From Chloroflexota bacterium (GTDB lineage: Bacteria; Chloroflexota; Anaerolineae; Aggregatilineales; Phototrophicaceae): a stretch of 64,000 bases of DNA. Both the position numbers and the translations under genes were made by a program. The stretch spans positions 124,001 through 188,000 of the forward strand of contig JACRPS010000005.1 in the NCBI GenBank assembly GCA_016223085.1, read 5' to 3'. Within the stretch, counting starts at the first letter, position 1. Each line of letters opens with the position of its first letter. This document shows positions 41,131 to 50,399 of this stretch, piece after piece. Under the pieces are notes generated by a model. The model was not told where the DNA came from and searched no databases. It saw only the letters and a list, made by a program, of their open reading frames with translations.

Positions 41131-43443
41131 ATGACAGGCCGCGCCATGATGACAGCTACTGACAGCCTGCTGGCCGAATTTCAACGCCTCGAAGATGCGC
41201 TTCATTTCCGCCTGGAACTGGAAGCCGTCCTCGCACGCATATCCACCAGCTTTATCAACCTGCCGGAAGACGAGATTGACCGGGGAATCCTGCGCGCGCT
41301 GGAACAAATCGGGCGTTTTGCCGGCGCCGACCGCAGCTTTCTGGCACAGTACACCGACGATGGCCTGTGGCTGAATGGCACGCACGAATGGTGCGCCGAC
41401 GGCATCCCGCCGCAGGCCGGACGGCTGCAAAAGGTTTCAATAGAAGCCTATCCCTGGTTTAACCTGCACATCCTGCGGCGCGAAACGGTCTTTTACGTGC
41501 CGGGCATCGTTGACCTGCCGCCCGAAGCCAATGCCGAACGGGGCGAGTTTGCAGCCGAAGGCATCCGGTCGCTGGTGGCCGTGCCGATGGAAAGCCGGGG
41601 GCAGATCGTGGGCTTCATCGGCTTCAGCTCCCACAGCAGCCCGAAAATCTGGCCTGATGATGCGGTTGACCTGCTGCGTATGATGAGCAGCGTGTTTGTC
41701 AACGTACTGGAACACCAGCGCGTGCAGGCGATCCAGACCGGGCAGCGCCGTTTTCTCGAACTGCTGGCGACCGAAGGCACGCTGTCGGAAACGCTGCGCG
41801 CGCTGGTGCAGATCATCGAGGAGCAGTCGCCGGGGATGCTGGGGCTGGTGCTGTTGCTGGATGGCACGAGGCTGCATCTCGGGGCGTCGGTCAGTCTGCC
41901 GCAGGACTATCTGGACACGATTGAAGGGCTGGAAATCGGGCCGCTGGTCGGTTCGTGCGGGACGGCGGCGTATCTCTGCCAGCCGGTCATCGTGGAGGAC
42001 ATCGCACAGGACCCGCGCTGGGACGGGCTGCGCTCGGTAGCACTCCAGTATGGCCTGCGGGCGTGCTGGTCAGAGCCGGTGTTGTCGTCGGCGGGTGACG
42101 TGCTGGGCACCTTCGCCATGTATTACCAGTCACCCCGGTCGCCAACCGACACCGAGCAGCGCACGATTCAAACCGCCGCGCATCTGGCGGGCGTCGCCAT
42201 CGAACATAAGCGCGCCCAGGAGGCGCTGCAGCAGGCCAACCTCGATCTCGAACGGCGGGTACAGGAACGCACCCGCGAACTCCAGCGGCGGCGGCAGGTG
42301 GCGGAAAGCCTGCGCAGCACGATTGCCATCATCAATTCAAACCGGTCGCTGGCAGACATCCTCAACTTTATCGTCGCGCAGGCCAAAGACCTGCTGATGG
42401 CAGAGGCCTGCGTGCTGCACAGCGTTGATCTGGATAACGACAGCGTGACGCTGGAAGCCAGTTGCGGCTGGCCGGACGAACTGCGCCAGCCGGCGACGCT
42501 GCCGCTGGCCGCGCCGGAGAATGCCCGTGATACGCTGCTGCTACGGCAGATTCGCTTTGGCAACTATCCGCCGGATTATGCCGACCAGGCACTGCGTGAC
42601 CCGGCGCTGGATCCCAAAACCCGGCAGCGTAAGGCGTTTATCCGCACGCGCTACGCGGCGTCGTTGTCCGTGCCGCTGGTGATCGCCGGGGAGCTGTTTG
42701 GCAGCCTGATTTTTTATTACACCGTGCCGCAGCAGTTTTTGGACGAACAGCTTGAAGTTGCGGCCACCTTCGCCGAACAGGCAGCGCTGGCGATAGAAAA
42801 CGCCCGCCTGCGCGAACGGGTACAGCGCAGCGCGGCGGAAGCCGAACGCGGGCGGCTGGCGCGTGATCTGCACGACTCAGTCACGCAGACGCTGTTTTCC
42901 GCCAGTCTGATCGCGGAAGTGCTGCCGCGCGTGTGGCAGGATAACCCGGACGAGGGGCGCGGCCTGCTGGAAGACGTGCGCCTGCTGACGCGCGGCGCGC
43001 TGGCAGAGATGCGCACGCTGCTGCTGGAACTGCGCCCGGCGGCGCTGCTCCAGTCCGAGTTAAGCGACTCGCTGCGCCACCTGGCAGACGCGGCGACGGC
43101 GCGGGCGGGCATCCCGGTGAAACTGGAAGTCCGGGGGCGCGAACCACTGCCGCCAGACATGAAGCTGGCGCTGTACCGCATCGCGCAGGAGGCGCTCAAC
43201 AACATCGCCAAACATGCCGACGCCGGTCACGCCGGCGTCGTGCTGGACAGCCAGCCCGGCTGCGGCGAACTGGTCATCAGCGACGATGGCTGCGGCTTCG
43301 ACCGCGCGGCAGTCTCCCCCGATCATCTGGGCCTGGGGATTATGGCCGAACGCGCCCAGGCCGTCGGCGCGCGCACGATGATTGACAGCCGGCCCGGTCA
43401 GGGCACTTGCATCACCGTCCGCTGGTCAGAAAAGGAAATTTAA
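41131..43443 (+). CDS. GAF-domain sensor histidine kinase (NarX/LiaS type)
   Basis: 770 residues without membrane helices, so a cytosolic sensor. Three GAF-like domains: about 40-200 (GADRSFLAQYTDDG, SLVAVPMESRGQIVGFIGF), 210-365 (GPLVGSCGTAAYLCQPVIVE) and 400-560 (SLSVPLVIAGELFGSLIF). A coiled coil (RVQERTRELQRRRQVAE) joins the second and third. The C-terminus holds HisKA_3 (ERGRLARDLHDSVTQTLFSA, His about 581) and an ATPase domain (YRIAQEALNNIAKHADA, ISDDGCGFD, GLGIMAERAQ). GAF domains bind small ligands such as nucleotides, haem or gases. The response regulator follows after 5 bases. Alternative starts are the ATGs at 41146 and 41149. Confidence 0.93.
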   Translation: MTGRAMMTATDSLLAEFQRLEDALHFRLELEAVLARISTSFINLPEDEIDRGILRALEQIGRFAGADRSFLAQYTDDGLWLNGTHEWCADGIPPQAGRLQKVSIEAYPWFNLHILRRETVFYVPGIVDLPPEANAERGEFAAEGIRSLVAVPMESRGQIVGFIGFSSHSSPKIWPDDAVDLLRMMSSVFVNVLEHQRVQAIQTGQRRFLELLATEGTLSETLRALVQIIEEQSPGMLGLVLLLDGTRLHLGASVSLPQDYLDTIEGLEIGPLVGSCGTAAYLCQPVIVEDIAQDPRWDGLRSVALQYGLRACWSEPVLSSAGDVLGTFAMYYQSPRSPTDTEQRTIQTAAHLAGVAIEHKRAQEALQQANLDLERRVQERTRELQRRRQVAESLRSTIAIINSNRSLADILNFIVAQAKDLLMAEACVLHSVDLDNDSVTLEASCGWPDELRQPATLPLAAPENARDTLLLRQIRFGNYPPDYADQALRDPALDPKTRQRKAFIRTRYAASLSVPLVIAGELFGSLIFYYTVPQQFLDEQLEVAATFAEQAALAIENARLRERVQRSAAEAERGRLARDLHDSVTQTLFSASLIAEVLPRVWQDNPDEGRGLLEDVRLLTRGALAEMRTLLLELRPAALLQSELSDSLRHLADAATARAGIPVKLEVRGREPLPPDMKLALYRIAQEALNNIAKHADAGHAGVVLDSQPGCGELVISDDGCGFDRAAVSPDHLGLGIMAERAQAVGARTMIDSRPGQGTCITVRWSEKEI

Positions 43444-43448
43444 AGCGC

Positions 43449-44078
43449 ATGGCAATCCGTGTTCTCATCGTAGACGATCACAAAGTGGTGCGGAAAGGCT
43501 TAAAGGCGTTTCTGCTGTCGTTCAGTGACCTGGAACTGGTGGGCGAGGCCGGCAGCGGCGACGAGGCCGTGTGGGCGTGCCAGCAGTTGAAACCTGACGT
43601 GGTGCTGATGGACCTGGTCATGCCGGGCATGGACGGCGCGGCGGCGACGGCGGCCATCCGCGCGGCGTGCCCGCACATCAAGGTGATCGCGCTGACCAGT
43701 TTCCCGGAGGAAGACCTGGTGCAGCAGGCGCTGAAGGCCGGGGCGATCAGCTATCTGCTGAAAAACGTCGAGGCGGACGAACTGGCGAACGCCATCCGCG
43801 CCGCCCACATCGGGCGTTCCACGCTGGCGCCGGAAGCGGCGCAGGCGCTGATTCACGCCACGACGCGCCCGCCGGAGATCGGCCACGACTTAACGCCGCG
43901 TGAACGCGAAGTGCTAAACCTGATGATCGAAGGGCTGAACAACAACGACATCGCCGGACGGCTGACGTTAAGCGATTCAACCATCAAATTCCACGTCAGC
44001 AATATCCTGTCGAAGCTGGGCGCGGACACCCGTACCGAGGCGGTCGCCATCGCCCTGCAGCACAACGTGGTCAGGTGA
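43449..44078 (+). CDS. LuxR/NarL-family response regulator
   Basis: 209 residues. The receiver domain (1-120) has the acidic pocket VLIVDDHKVVRKG and phosphoacceptor Asp55 in VVLMDLVMPGMDG; the switch Thr and Lys lie in VIALTSFPEEDL and SYLLKNVEADEL. The C-terminal GerE helix-turn-helix (about 145-205) reads LTPREREVLNLMIEGLNNND and STIKFHVSNILSKLGADTRT. It is the DNA-binding partner of the kinase just upstream; target genes unknown. Confidence 0.95.
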   Translation: MAIRVLIVDDHKVVRKGLKAFLLSFSDLELVGEAGSGDEAVWACQQLKPDVVLMDLVMPGMDGAAATAAIRAACPHIKVIALTSFPEEDLVQQALKAGAISYLLKNVEADELANAIRAAHIGRSTLAPEAAQALIHATTRPPEIGHDLTPREREVLNLMIEGLNNNDIAGRLTLSDSTIKFHVSNILSKLGADTRTEAVAIALQHNVVR

Positions 44079-44098
44079 GGCCGTCCGTTTAGAAACAC

Positions 44099-44127
44099 GT
44101 AGGGGCGGGTCTGAGACCTGCCCCTAC
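44099..44127. repeat. GTAGGGGCGGGTCT palindromic repeat
   Basis: GTAGGGGCGGGTCT-G-AGACCTGCCCCTAC; a single G-T wobble in 14 pairs. Between converging genes, so it may serve as a shared terminator. Confidence 0.9.
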
Positions 44128-44146
44128 ATGGTTACATTGCGTCCGG

Positions 44147-44806
44147 TTACTGCGCCGGCGCGGCTTCCATCACCACGCCACAGGCCAGCCGGTCACCGCC
44201 GTCGCAAGCATCGAGCGTTTCTTCATCGGGCGTGCCGTAACGCTCCGGGATATGCGCCAGGTTATCCGGGTTGGCGTGGATCACCACTGCCGTGCCATCC
44301 GCGTCAAACAAGTCGCCAATGGTGAAGCGGTCGGTCTCAAACGCCAGCCGCGCGGTGCCATCCTGCCCGGTCAGCAGCGGCGGCATATCGCCGGTGTGGT
44401 TGGGATGCGCTTCGCCGCCCATCGTCCAGTGGCCGCCCGCCGATGCAAACGGCTGATCGCCGGCGGCGTCGCACGTGCCGGTTTCATGCAGATGGAACCC
44501 GTGCCAGCCCGGCGGCAGATTCGTTACCTGTATCTGAATCACGGTTTTGCCGTTGCCAGCATCCACCAGAATCATCTGGCCGATGGTGTTTCCATTCACA
44601 TCCAGGATATCCGCCTGCCCGCCGGACATCACGGCGCTGGTAGTCGCTTCGGCGGTGGCCTCCGCGCCGGTTGTGGTCTCAGCGCCAGCAGTCGCTTCGG
44701 CGGTGGCGTCAGCGGTCGCCTCTGGTGTGGCTTCCTGCGCCACTACCACCAGGCCAGCCGTAATCAGCAATCCAACGATCAATACTGCCAGTATCGCCTG
44801 TCTCAT
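44147..44806 (-). CDS. sodC: Copper/zinc superoxide dismutase, secreted
   Basis: 219 residues: a signal peptide (LAVLIVGLLITAGLVVVA), an Ala/Thr/Glu-rich linker of about 35 residues, then the SOD barrel. Metal ligands are all present: His105 and His107 (GFHLHETG), His126 (SAGGHW), His134, His137 and Asp140 (EAHPNHTGDMP), and His177 (VVIHANPDN). Cys112 and Cys209 can form the usual disulfide. It removes superoxide outside the membrane. The acidic linker is the same style as in the sugar-binding proteins of this window. Single-gene unit. Confidence 0.95.
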   Translation of the reverse strand: MRQAILAVLIVGLLITAGLVVVAQEATPEATADATAEATAGAETTTGAEATAEATTSAVMSGGQADILDVNGNTIGQMILVDAGNGKTVIQIQVTNLPPGWHGFHLHETGTCDAAGDQPFASAGGHWTMGGEAHPNHTGDMPPLLTGQDGTARLAFETDRFTIGDLFDADGTAVVIHANPDNLAHIPERYGTPDEETLDACDGGDRLACGVVMEAAPAQ

Positions 44807-45161
44807 CCACTCTACCTTTCACTGATTCTGTTGGGTAGCGATCTTCTTTTTCACTGTAAATTCAAGCCCATTGGAAATCTATAGGAGCAGAGCATAGATT
44901 TCCGGTAGGCAAGCGGGCACGTCCTTAATAGGTCAAATGGCCTAAAGGAGTTATCAGCGGCCAGTTTTCAGCTCAGTCAACGATTTGTGTGGCGGCATGA
45001 TGGATAAACCGCCGGTGCATACTGACCGAGTGGCCAGGGGGCGGCCTGCCGCTTTATCCAGTCTGTAATCTGGCAGGTTGGGTGTTACGGCGGGCGTGCT
45101 TCGGGTCTATCGTAAGGGTGTCAGACGAAGCAAAGGCCAGTGGCCTTCGGAGGGGAAAATC
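44807..45161. other. Upstream region without a clear gene
   Basis: 355 bases between divergent genes. Weak hairpins are visible (for example GGCGG/CCGCC near 44991-45015) and the inverted repeat at 45133. No tRNA, riboswitch or reading frame that I can defend. Confidence 0.4.
45133..45147 (+). promoter_or_regulatory. Hairpin directly before a ribosome site
   Basis: AAGGCC-AGT-GGCCTT, three bases ahead of GGAGGGG of the 55-residue gene. It could modulate access of ribosomes. Confidence 0.35.
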
Positions 45162-45329
45162 ATGAACGAGAAACCGGCATCTGAACATCCGTGCGCGGCC
45201 TGTCAGCTTCGTGCCCAGGCAGAAGCGCATCCCAAAACGTGGAAGGCGCGCCTCTGGCGCTTCCATACCCGGTTTTGCCCTGGCTGGAAGTCCTACCAGG
45301 TGGCGCTGGCGAAGCAAGCCATGAAGTAA
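45162..45329 (+). CDS. Small CxxC protein
   Basis: 55 residues from an ATG behind GGAGGGG. Contains HPCAACQLRAQAEAHPKTWK followed by ARLWRFHTRFCPGWKSYQ: a CxxC near the start and a third Cys in FCPGW. I believe similar very short proteins with CPGWK endings occur in several phyla, but no function is known to me. It may bind a metal. The strong ribosome site and the codon pattern favour a real gene. Confidence 0.6.
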   Translation: MNEKPASEHPCAACQLRAQAEAHPKTWKARLWRFHTRFCPGWKSYQVALAKQAMK

Positions 45330-45447
45330 GCCATCATCGAACGCTGGTCGGGCAAACGCTAGTGGGCGCTGTCCGCCGAATAACGTAGCTGGACATCGGG
45401 GAGTGATCTCAACGGTGGGGAGAACGCCATTTCAGGAGGCTTTGAAC

Positions 45448-45921
45448 ATGGCAAGGAAACTGCTGCTGATCGTCGTCGCGCTGTCGCTGCTGGCGCTGCC
45501 CGCGCTGGCACAGGACTCCGCTGAAACCGTCAGGCCGGAAAGCGTGGCGGAACTGTTCTACAACCTGTACGCGGCTTACACCCGCTTCGGCATCCAGAAT
45601 GAAGCCGACTGGGACGCGCTGGTGGATTGGGGCGTGAAGTGGGATGAGTTTCTCAGCGACGACCTGCTGGCGTCCCTGACCGAACAGTATGCCAGTGACG
45701 ATCTGATGGCTGACCCGGTGCTGTGCGCGCAGGACATTCCGACTCACATCACGGTCGAAATCGTCAACCCGGAACAGAGCAAGTCCGTCAGCGTGCTGGT
45801 GCGCGGGGACTTCCCCAGTGATGAGAACGAGTACATCATGTACGAGCTGGCGACGGTTGAACTGCTGCCGGCAGACGACGGCATGTGGCAGCTGGTGCGC
45901 ATCACCTGCGCCGGACGGTAA
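45448..45921 (+). CDS. Secreted hypothetical protein
   Basis: 157 residues from an ATG eight bases behind AGGAGG. A clear signal peptide (LLLIVVALSLLALPALA, cut before QDS) is followed by a helical, acidic domain (SVAELFYNLYAAYTRFGI, DDLLASLTEQYASDD) and a beta-rich end (ITVEIVNPEQSKSVSVLVRG, MWQLVRITCAG). Two Cys (in PVLCAQD and RITCAG) could pair. It resembles small NTF2/DUF3828-like periplasmic proteins in outline only. Function unknown. Confidence 0.75.
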   Translation: MARKLLLIVVALSLLALPALAQDSAETVRPESVAELFYNLYAAYTRFGIQNEADWDALVDWGVKWDEFLSDDLLASLTEQYASDDLMADPVLCAQDIPTHITVEIVNPEQSKSVSVLVRGDFPSDENEYIMYELATVELLPADDGMWQLVRITCAGR

Positions 45922-45944
45922 CGTCATTATCCTACGAACGGTGC

Positions 45945-45969
45945 AGGGGCGAACCGCCGGTTCGCCCCT
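45945..45969. repeat. AGGGGCGAACC palindromic repeat
   Basis: Perfect 11-base arms AGGGGCGAACC and GGTTCGCCCCT around GCC, 24 bases after the secreted-protein stop. Confidence 0.85.
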
Positions 45970-46095
45970 AAAAATATCCATCCTATCTATTACCTGAGAA
46001 TGTTGCCGGAAATGTGTTCACCGCGCTCCTGCCGGGGAGACAGAGGCACACCGCCAGCGGTCTCTCGCGGCGTTTTCCAGGTGCGAACAAAACAA

Positions 46096-46117
46096 AAGCC
46101 AGCGAAGGTGCTGGCTT
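46096..46117 (-). terminator. Intrinsic terminator of tRNA-Val
   Basis: On the minus strand AAGCCAGC-ACCTTC-GCTGGCTT is followed by TTGTTTTGTTC, 25 bases beyond the tRNA 3' end. Perfect 8-base stem. Confidence 0.8.
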
Positions 46118-46141
46118 GTGTTCGGATTGGATCCTGGATTG

Positions 46142-46214
46142 TGGGCAATATAGGACTCGAACCTATAACCCCTCCCACGTCAAAGGAGTGCTCTGCCAAT
46201 TGAGCTAATTGCCC
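46142..46214 (-). tRNA. tRNA-Val (anticodon GAC)
   Basis: 73 bases folding as a full cloverleaf: acceptor GGGCAAT/ATTGCCC, D-stem GCTC/GAGC, anticodon stem CTCCT/GGGAG with loop TTGACGT (anticodon GAC), T-stem ATAGG/CCTAT with loop TTCGAGT, discriminator A. The CCA end is not encoded. It reads GUC and GUU valine codons. No integrated element is visible next to it. Confidence 0.95.
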
Positions 46215-46409
46215 GTGTGAGTACCAGTATAGCGTATTCCTGGCCGTTTTCAAGAGGGCGTTTGGCACTTGGCGGCTGGCAGTTAGCAATTGGGACATGG
46301 CATGTGGGATACCCAGGGATGTGCCTGTCTGCGTACCCTCTTCGGGGAAGAGTCGTCAATACTAACGTTCAGTCACCGACCCTTAGCCAAAGCCAACCGC
46401 CATTAACCG

Positions 46410-47099
46410 CTAGGGTATCGTATCGCCTTCCCAGCCTGGACACGCCAGGTTGATTGTGATCTCGTCGCCGGCGCGAATCCTGCCGCGATTGGCGCCGATC
46501 TGCGGGTTGGTTTCCAGCAGGCACGACAGCGCGATGCCGAAGTCGCAGGCGATAAAGTCCAGCGTATCGCCGGCGCGAATCGTGTACACCCCGCCCGGCG
46601 CGACCCGTCCCGGATAGCGGTCGAACTGGCACTGGCCGCTGCCGGTGATGCCCGCGCTGGTGACGGTGGCGGTTGAGGTCGTCGGGGTGGTTTCACCGCC
46701 GCCCTGACCGGTGCAGTTAACTGGAATCAACAGCCGCTGGCCGATGAAAATGAGGTTGGGATTGACAATACGGTTGGCGCGCGCCAGACAGTCCAGTGAA
46801 ACACCAAAGCGGTCGGCGATTTTGAGCAGCCGGTCGCCGCGAACGACGGTATAAGTCTGGTCGTGCAGCGGGCGGGATACCGTCTCGGCGGTGGCTTCGG
46901 GGGTCAGCAGGGGCAGCGGTTCGAGTGTGGCTTCTGCCGTCGCTTCGGTCGTCAGCCGCGTTTCAGCGGTGGGTGTCGGCTGAACGGCGGGCTGCGGTTC
47001 AGGCGTAGTCTGCGGCTGCTGCGCGCTCAGGAGGCCCGCGCCAGTCACGAGAAACGCCGCCAATCCAAGTACCAGCACAAATTGAGCAAACTGGCGCAT
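46410..47099 (-). CDS. Secreted protein with two LysM domains
   Basis: 229 residues from an ATG nine bases behind GGAGGG. A signal peptide (FVLVLGLAAFLVTGAGLLSA) and a Pro/Thr/Glu linker precede LysM 1 (about 85-128; YTVVRGDRLLKIADRFGVSL) and, after a Thr/Gly linker, LysM 2 (YTIRAGDTLDFIACDFGIAL). Each has an added Cys pair, which is common in secreted LysM proteins of this group. It should bind peptidoglycan or chitin-like glycans. No catalytic domain. Upstream in-frame Mets lack a ribosome site. Confidence 0.88.
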   Translation of the reverse strand: MRQFAQFVLVLGLAAFLVTGAGLLSAQQPQTTPEPQPAVQPTPTAETRLTTEATAEATLEPLPLLTPEATAETVSRPLHDQTYTVVRGDRLLKIADRFGVSLDCLARANRIVNPNLIFIGQRLLIPVNCTGQGGGETTPTTSTATVTSAGITGSGQCQFDRYPGRVAPGGVYTIRAGDTLDFIACDFGIALSCLLETNPQIGANRGRIRAGDEITINLACPGWEGDTIP

Positions 47100-47271
47100 C
47101 GCTGTCATCCCTCCGTTGATCGTGTTGAGGCCAGCAGAGCAGGGAAAGGCTGCCCGGCGGTTCCGGTTTTTATTATAAACCGAATTCAAACCATTGGCTG
47201 CAAACTGGCGAAGGTCATAAGCAGGGTGGCTTCAACTGACCGCCGGTAGACATTAACTGAAGCGTTTGCGC

Positions 47272-47357
47272 TAAGTGTCTATCCATAAACCCTTCGTAGG
47301 GGCACGGCATGCCGTGCCCCTACCGACAAATAAAAGAGGTTTACGGATAGGTTCTTA
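47272..47357. mobile_element. MITE-like element, copy 1
   Basis: 86 bases with imperfect terminal inverted repeats of about 20 bases (CTATCCATAAACC and GGTTTACGGATAG) around a perfect GTAGGGGC palindrome at 47296-47323. A spacer CAAATAAAAGAGG precedes the right end. Copies 2 and 3 (55571, 57190) share ends, core and spacer. No coding capacity. Confidence 0.75.
47296..47323. repeat. GTAGGGGC palindromic repeat (perfect)
   Basis: Identical to the copies at 23306 and 34554; forms the core of the MITE-like element. Confidence 0.95.
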
Positions 47358-47564
47358 GCTCGACTTTGCACATCTTTATTCTGAGATTTGCGCTCAGGGA
47401 GAACCAATCAGATATTTTCTGCATATCATTGTGAAACAGCGATGTTCGAAAAGTCTGACAGCATTTGATAGCACTCCTTGAGCAGAGAGTATTCGTTAAA
47501 TTTGATAGCACTCCTTGAGCAGAGAGTATTCGTTAACCATTGTCATGTGCAAAGTCGAGCTAAG
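47354..47564. mobile_element. 211-bp element with perfect 20-bp terminal inverted repeats
   Basis: The 20 bases CTTAGCTCGACTTTGCACAT at 47354-47373 recur exactly, inverted, at 47545-47564. The interior is AT-rich, unlike the surrounding DNA, and has no reading frame of note. It contains a 37-bp tandem duplication. It touches the right end of MITE-like copy 1. A non-autonomous transposable element is the simplest reading; no transposase is in the window and no clear target duplication is seen. Confidence 0.65.
47463..47536. repeat. Perfect 37-bp tandem duplication
   Basis: Two adjoining identical units (47463-47499 and 47500-47536) starting ATTTGATAGCACTCC and ending ATTCGTTAA, inside the 211-bp element. 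There is no spacer between them. Confidence 0.9.
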
Positions 47565-47590
47565 GGAATATTCGTACCTGTTCGGCTCAG

Positions 47591-47715
47591 GCCCCTGGCT
47601 AACCCTTCACTGTAAGCCCGCTGAAAGAGGGCTGAAGAACACGGATTGTCCTGACTTGCCAGCCACCTTCCAGGTGGTTTTTTCCGTTCAGCCGGACGGT
47701 TTCCAGCGTCCGGCG
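47591..47715 (+). repeat. Composite repeat, near-complete copy
   Basis: In order: GCCCCTGGCT, AGCCCGCTGAAAGAGGGCT hairpin, AGCCACCTTCCAGGTGGTT followed by T (terminator-like), and GTTCAGCCGGACGG with CAGCGTCCGG. The same parts in the same order, inverted, lie at 53216-53350. Confidence 0.7.
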
Positions 47716-47738
47716 AAGCCAACCGAAATGAAGACGAA

Positions 47739-47762
47739 GGGGCGACCCGATGCAGTCGCCCC
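47739..47762. repeat. GGGGCGAC/GTCGCCCC hairpin
   Basis: Perfect 8-base arms around CCGATGCA, 13 bases beyond the maeB stop. Resembles 7580-7602. Confidence 0.6.
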
Positions 47763-47775
47763 GACTCATCCCTTG

Positions 47776-50028
47776 TTACTTCTTCCGGCTCTGCGCGTCC
47801 ATCGCTGCCACCGCCGCGATAGCCACGATGTCTTCCACATCGTCACCCGCCTGCAGGACATGCACCGGCGCGCCCATGCCCAGCAGCACCGGTCCAATTG
47901 TTTCCGCACCGCCCAGCCGCGCCAGCAGCTTGTAAGCGATATTGGCCGCTTCCAGATCGGGGAAAACCAGAACGTTGGCGTCCTTCACCCGGCTGAACGG
48001 GAAACGCTGCTCCACGATGTCGCCGACGGTGGCGGTATCGGCCTGCATTTCGCCGTCAACCGGGATGTCCGGGCGCTTCTGGCGCACCAGCCCAACCGCA
48101 CAGCGCACCTTGTCCGCCAGCGGGTGCGGCGTGCTGCCAAAGTTCGAAAACGACAGCATGGCAACGTGCGGGTCAATCTCCAGCGTCCGCGCGAAGTCCG
48201 CCGCCAGAATGGCGATCTCCGACAGGGTTTCCGCATCGGGGTCAATATTCACGGTGGCGTCAGTGAACAGGTAGACGCGCCCTTTGGCGATCATCAGGTA
48301 AACGCCGCTGGCGCGGGTGGCGCCGGGGCGGGTATGGAAGATTTGCAGCGCCGGGCGGATAACCTCCGGGTATTCGTGGGTCACGCCGTTCACGTAAGCA
48401 TCGGCGTCGCCCATCTTCAGCATCATCAGGCCGAAGTGGGTACGGCTGCTCATCAGATTACGCGCCTGCGCGCGGTTCAGCCCCTTGCGCTGGCGCAGTT
48501 CAAACAGGGCCGCTTCGTAGCGCGGGCGGTAGGTTTCGTCGGAATACGGCTCGATGATGCGCGGATTAAACTGCAAGCCGAGTTCCTCAATCAGCCGGCG
48601 CACCTTCTCCACGCGCCCCAGCAGAATCGGCGTGCCGATACCTTCTTCTTCCACCCGTGCGGCGGCGCGAATGATCTTGGGGTCGTCGCCTTCGGGGAAC
48701 ACAATGCGCTGCTTCGCGCCCATCCGGGCTTTGTTGATAATCGTGCTGCGGATGCGCCGCCCGAAGCCCTGCCGCCGGATAAGCTGCTCGCGGTACTCGT
48801 TGATGTCAATCTGCCGCCGCGCCACACCGGACTGCATGGCGGCCTCGGCGACTGCCGGCGATACCCACAGCAGCACGCGCGGGTCCAGCGGCTTGGGAAT
48901 CAGATAGTCGCGCCCGAACTTGATCGAAGTCTTGCCATAGGCGGTTAACACGCTGTCCGGCACATCCTCGTGCGCCAACTGTGCCAGCGCCTTCGAGGCG
49001 GCCATCTTCATCGCCTCGTTGATTTCGCTGGCATACACGTCCAGCGCGCCCCGGAAGATAAACGGGAAACCCAGCACGTTATTGATCTGGTTGGCGTAGT
49101 CGCTGCGCCCCGTGCCCACAATCGCGTCCGGACGGACATCCAGAGCGTCTTCCGGCCTGATCTCCGGGTCGGGGTTCGCCAGCGCGAAGATGATCGGGTC
49201 TTTCGCCATCAGCTTAACCACATGCGGCTTCAGCGCCCCGGCGACCGACAGCCCCAGGAACACATCGGCGCCTTCCATCGCGTCTTCCAGCGTGCGGGCG
49301 TCGGTAGCGGCGGCAAATTCCGCCTTGTATTTGTTAACCCCGTCACGGCCCTGGTAGATCACCCCTTTGGAGTCACACATGATGATGTTGTCGCGCCGGA
49401 CGCCGAGACTGACATAAAACTTGGCGGTCGCAATCGCGCTGGCACCCGCGCCGGAGACAACCACTTTTAAATCGGCCAGTTTTTTGCCGGTGATCTCGCA
49501 GGCGTTTAGCAGCGCCGCGCCGGAAATGATCGCTGTGCCATGCTGGTCATCGTGGAACACCGGAATCGGCAGCATGGCTTTCAGCCGTTCTTCCACCTCA
49601 AAACATTCGGGCGCTTTGATGTCTTCCAGGTTGATACCGCCAAAGGTGGGCGCGATGGCCTGCACGGCGCAGACGATCTCATCCACTGTACGGGCATCAA
49701 TCTCGATGTCAAACACGTCCACGTCAGCAAACCGTTTAAACAGCACGCCCTTGCCTTCCATCACCGGCTTGGACGCCAGCGGCCCCCGGTCGCCCAAACC
49801 GAGGATAGCCGTGCCGTTGGAAACCACCGCGACCAGATTCGATTTCGCCGTCAGTTCATAGGCGCTGAGTGGGTCAGCTTCAACTTCCAGCACCGCTTCG
49901 GCCACGCCGGGGGAATAGGCCAGCGACAGATCGCGCTGTGTGGTGAGCGGTTTGGTGGGGGTAACTTCGATTTTGCCGGGGCGGCCCATCTTATGATAGG
50001 CCAGCGCATCCTGTTTCGTAATTGCCAT
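47776..50028 (-). CDS. maeB: NADP-dependent malic enzyme with phosphotransacetylase-like domain
   Basis: 750 residues. The N-terminal half (1-420) is malic enzyme: [61 protein letters not shown] and the NAD(P) site [16 protein letters not shown]. The C-terminal half (430-750) is a phosphate acetyltransferase-like domain ([34 protein letters not shown]). It converts malate to pyruvate and CO2 while making NADPH; the second domain usually serves allosteric control by acetyl-CoA. Acetyl-CoA synthetase at 62776 may be metabolically linked. Monocistronic. Confidence 0.97.
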   Translation of the reverse strand: MAITKQDALAYHKMGRPGKIEVTPTKPLTTQRDLSLAYSPGVAEAVLEVEADPLSAYELTAKSNLVAVVSNGTAILGLGDRGPLASKPVMEGKGVLFKRFADVDVFDIEIDARTVDEIVCAVQAIAPTFGGINLEDIKAPECFEVEERLKAMLPIPVFHDDQHGTAIISGAALLNACEITGKKLADLKVVVSGAGASAIATAKFYVSLGVRRDNIIMCDSKGVIYQGRDGVNKYKAEFAAATDARTLEDAMEGADVFLGLSVAGALKPHVVKLMAKDPIIFALANPDPEIRPEDALDVRPDAIVGTGRSDYANQINNVLGFPFIFRGALDVYASEINEAMKMAASKALAQLAHEDVPDSVLTAYGKTSIKFGRDYLIPKPLDPRVLLWVSPAVAEAAMQSGVARRQIDINEYREQLIRRQGFGRRIRSTIINKARMGAKQRIVFPEGDDPKIIRAAARVEEEGIGTPILLGRVEKVRRLIEELGLQFNPRIIEPYSDETYRPRYEAALFELRQRKGLNRAQARNLMSSRTHFGLMMLKMGDADAYVNGVTHEYPEVIRPALQIFHTRPGATRASGVYLMIAKGRVYLFTDATVNIDPDAETLSEIAILAADFARTLEIDPHVAMLSFSNFGSTPHPLADKVRCAVGLVRQKRPDIPVDGEMQADTATVGDIVEQRFPFSRVKDANVLVFPDLEAANIAYKLLARLGGAETIGPVLLGMGAPVHVLQAGDDVEDIVAIAAVAAMDAQSRKK

Positions 50029-50399
50029 CTTGAAAAAACCCTTCTCTATACAATCGTGTATTCAGGCTGAAGGACAGCCGGCGGACATCTGCCCTGTTTG
50101 TATTGTAACGCGGCTGCGACCGAGTGGGGCGTTAACCTTCCCGTGAGGAATATCCGCTGAAAAAGTGACAGAAGTCCGCTCTTAGACGAGTCGGTTTTGC
50201 CTATTCTGTAGAAGTTCGCCGTTTCATCCTGCCGTGCAGGAAACAAAATTGTAACGCTGACAGTACTTTATTCATATTTCCCTTGAATAACCCAATTTTT
50301 TCCGAAAAAATAGGTTGGGCAATTGTCAAAATGATAAATTTAGTGTTATCATGGCTTCATGATTTTCATTAATCAACAATGGTTCATGAGGGTGGCGTC
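50029..50399. other. Divergent upstream region
   Basis: 371 bases between maeB and the gene at 50400. It becomes strongly AT-rich towards the right, where the promoter and operator-like dyad at 50323-50352 lie. No gene is visible. Confidence 0.5.
50323..50352 (+). promoter_or_regulatory. Promoter with overlapping dyad
   Basis: TTGTCA (50323-50328), 17-base spacer, TTATCA (50346-50351). The perfect inverted repeat ATGATAA-N8-TTATCAT (50331-50352) covers the spacer and -10 box, as expected for a repressor site. It drives the unknown gene at 50400. Confidence 0.55.

Noticed and set aside
47463-47536. Two 37-bp direct repeats as a minimal CRISPR array
   Set aside because: The units adjoin with no spacer and there are no cas genes. 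This is a tandem duplication.
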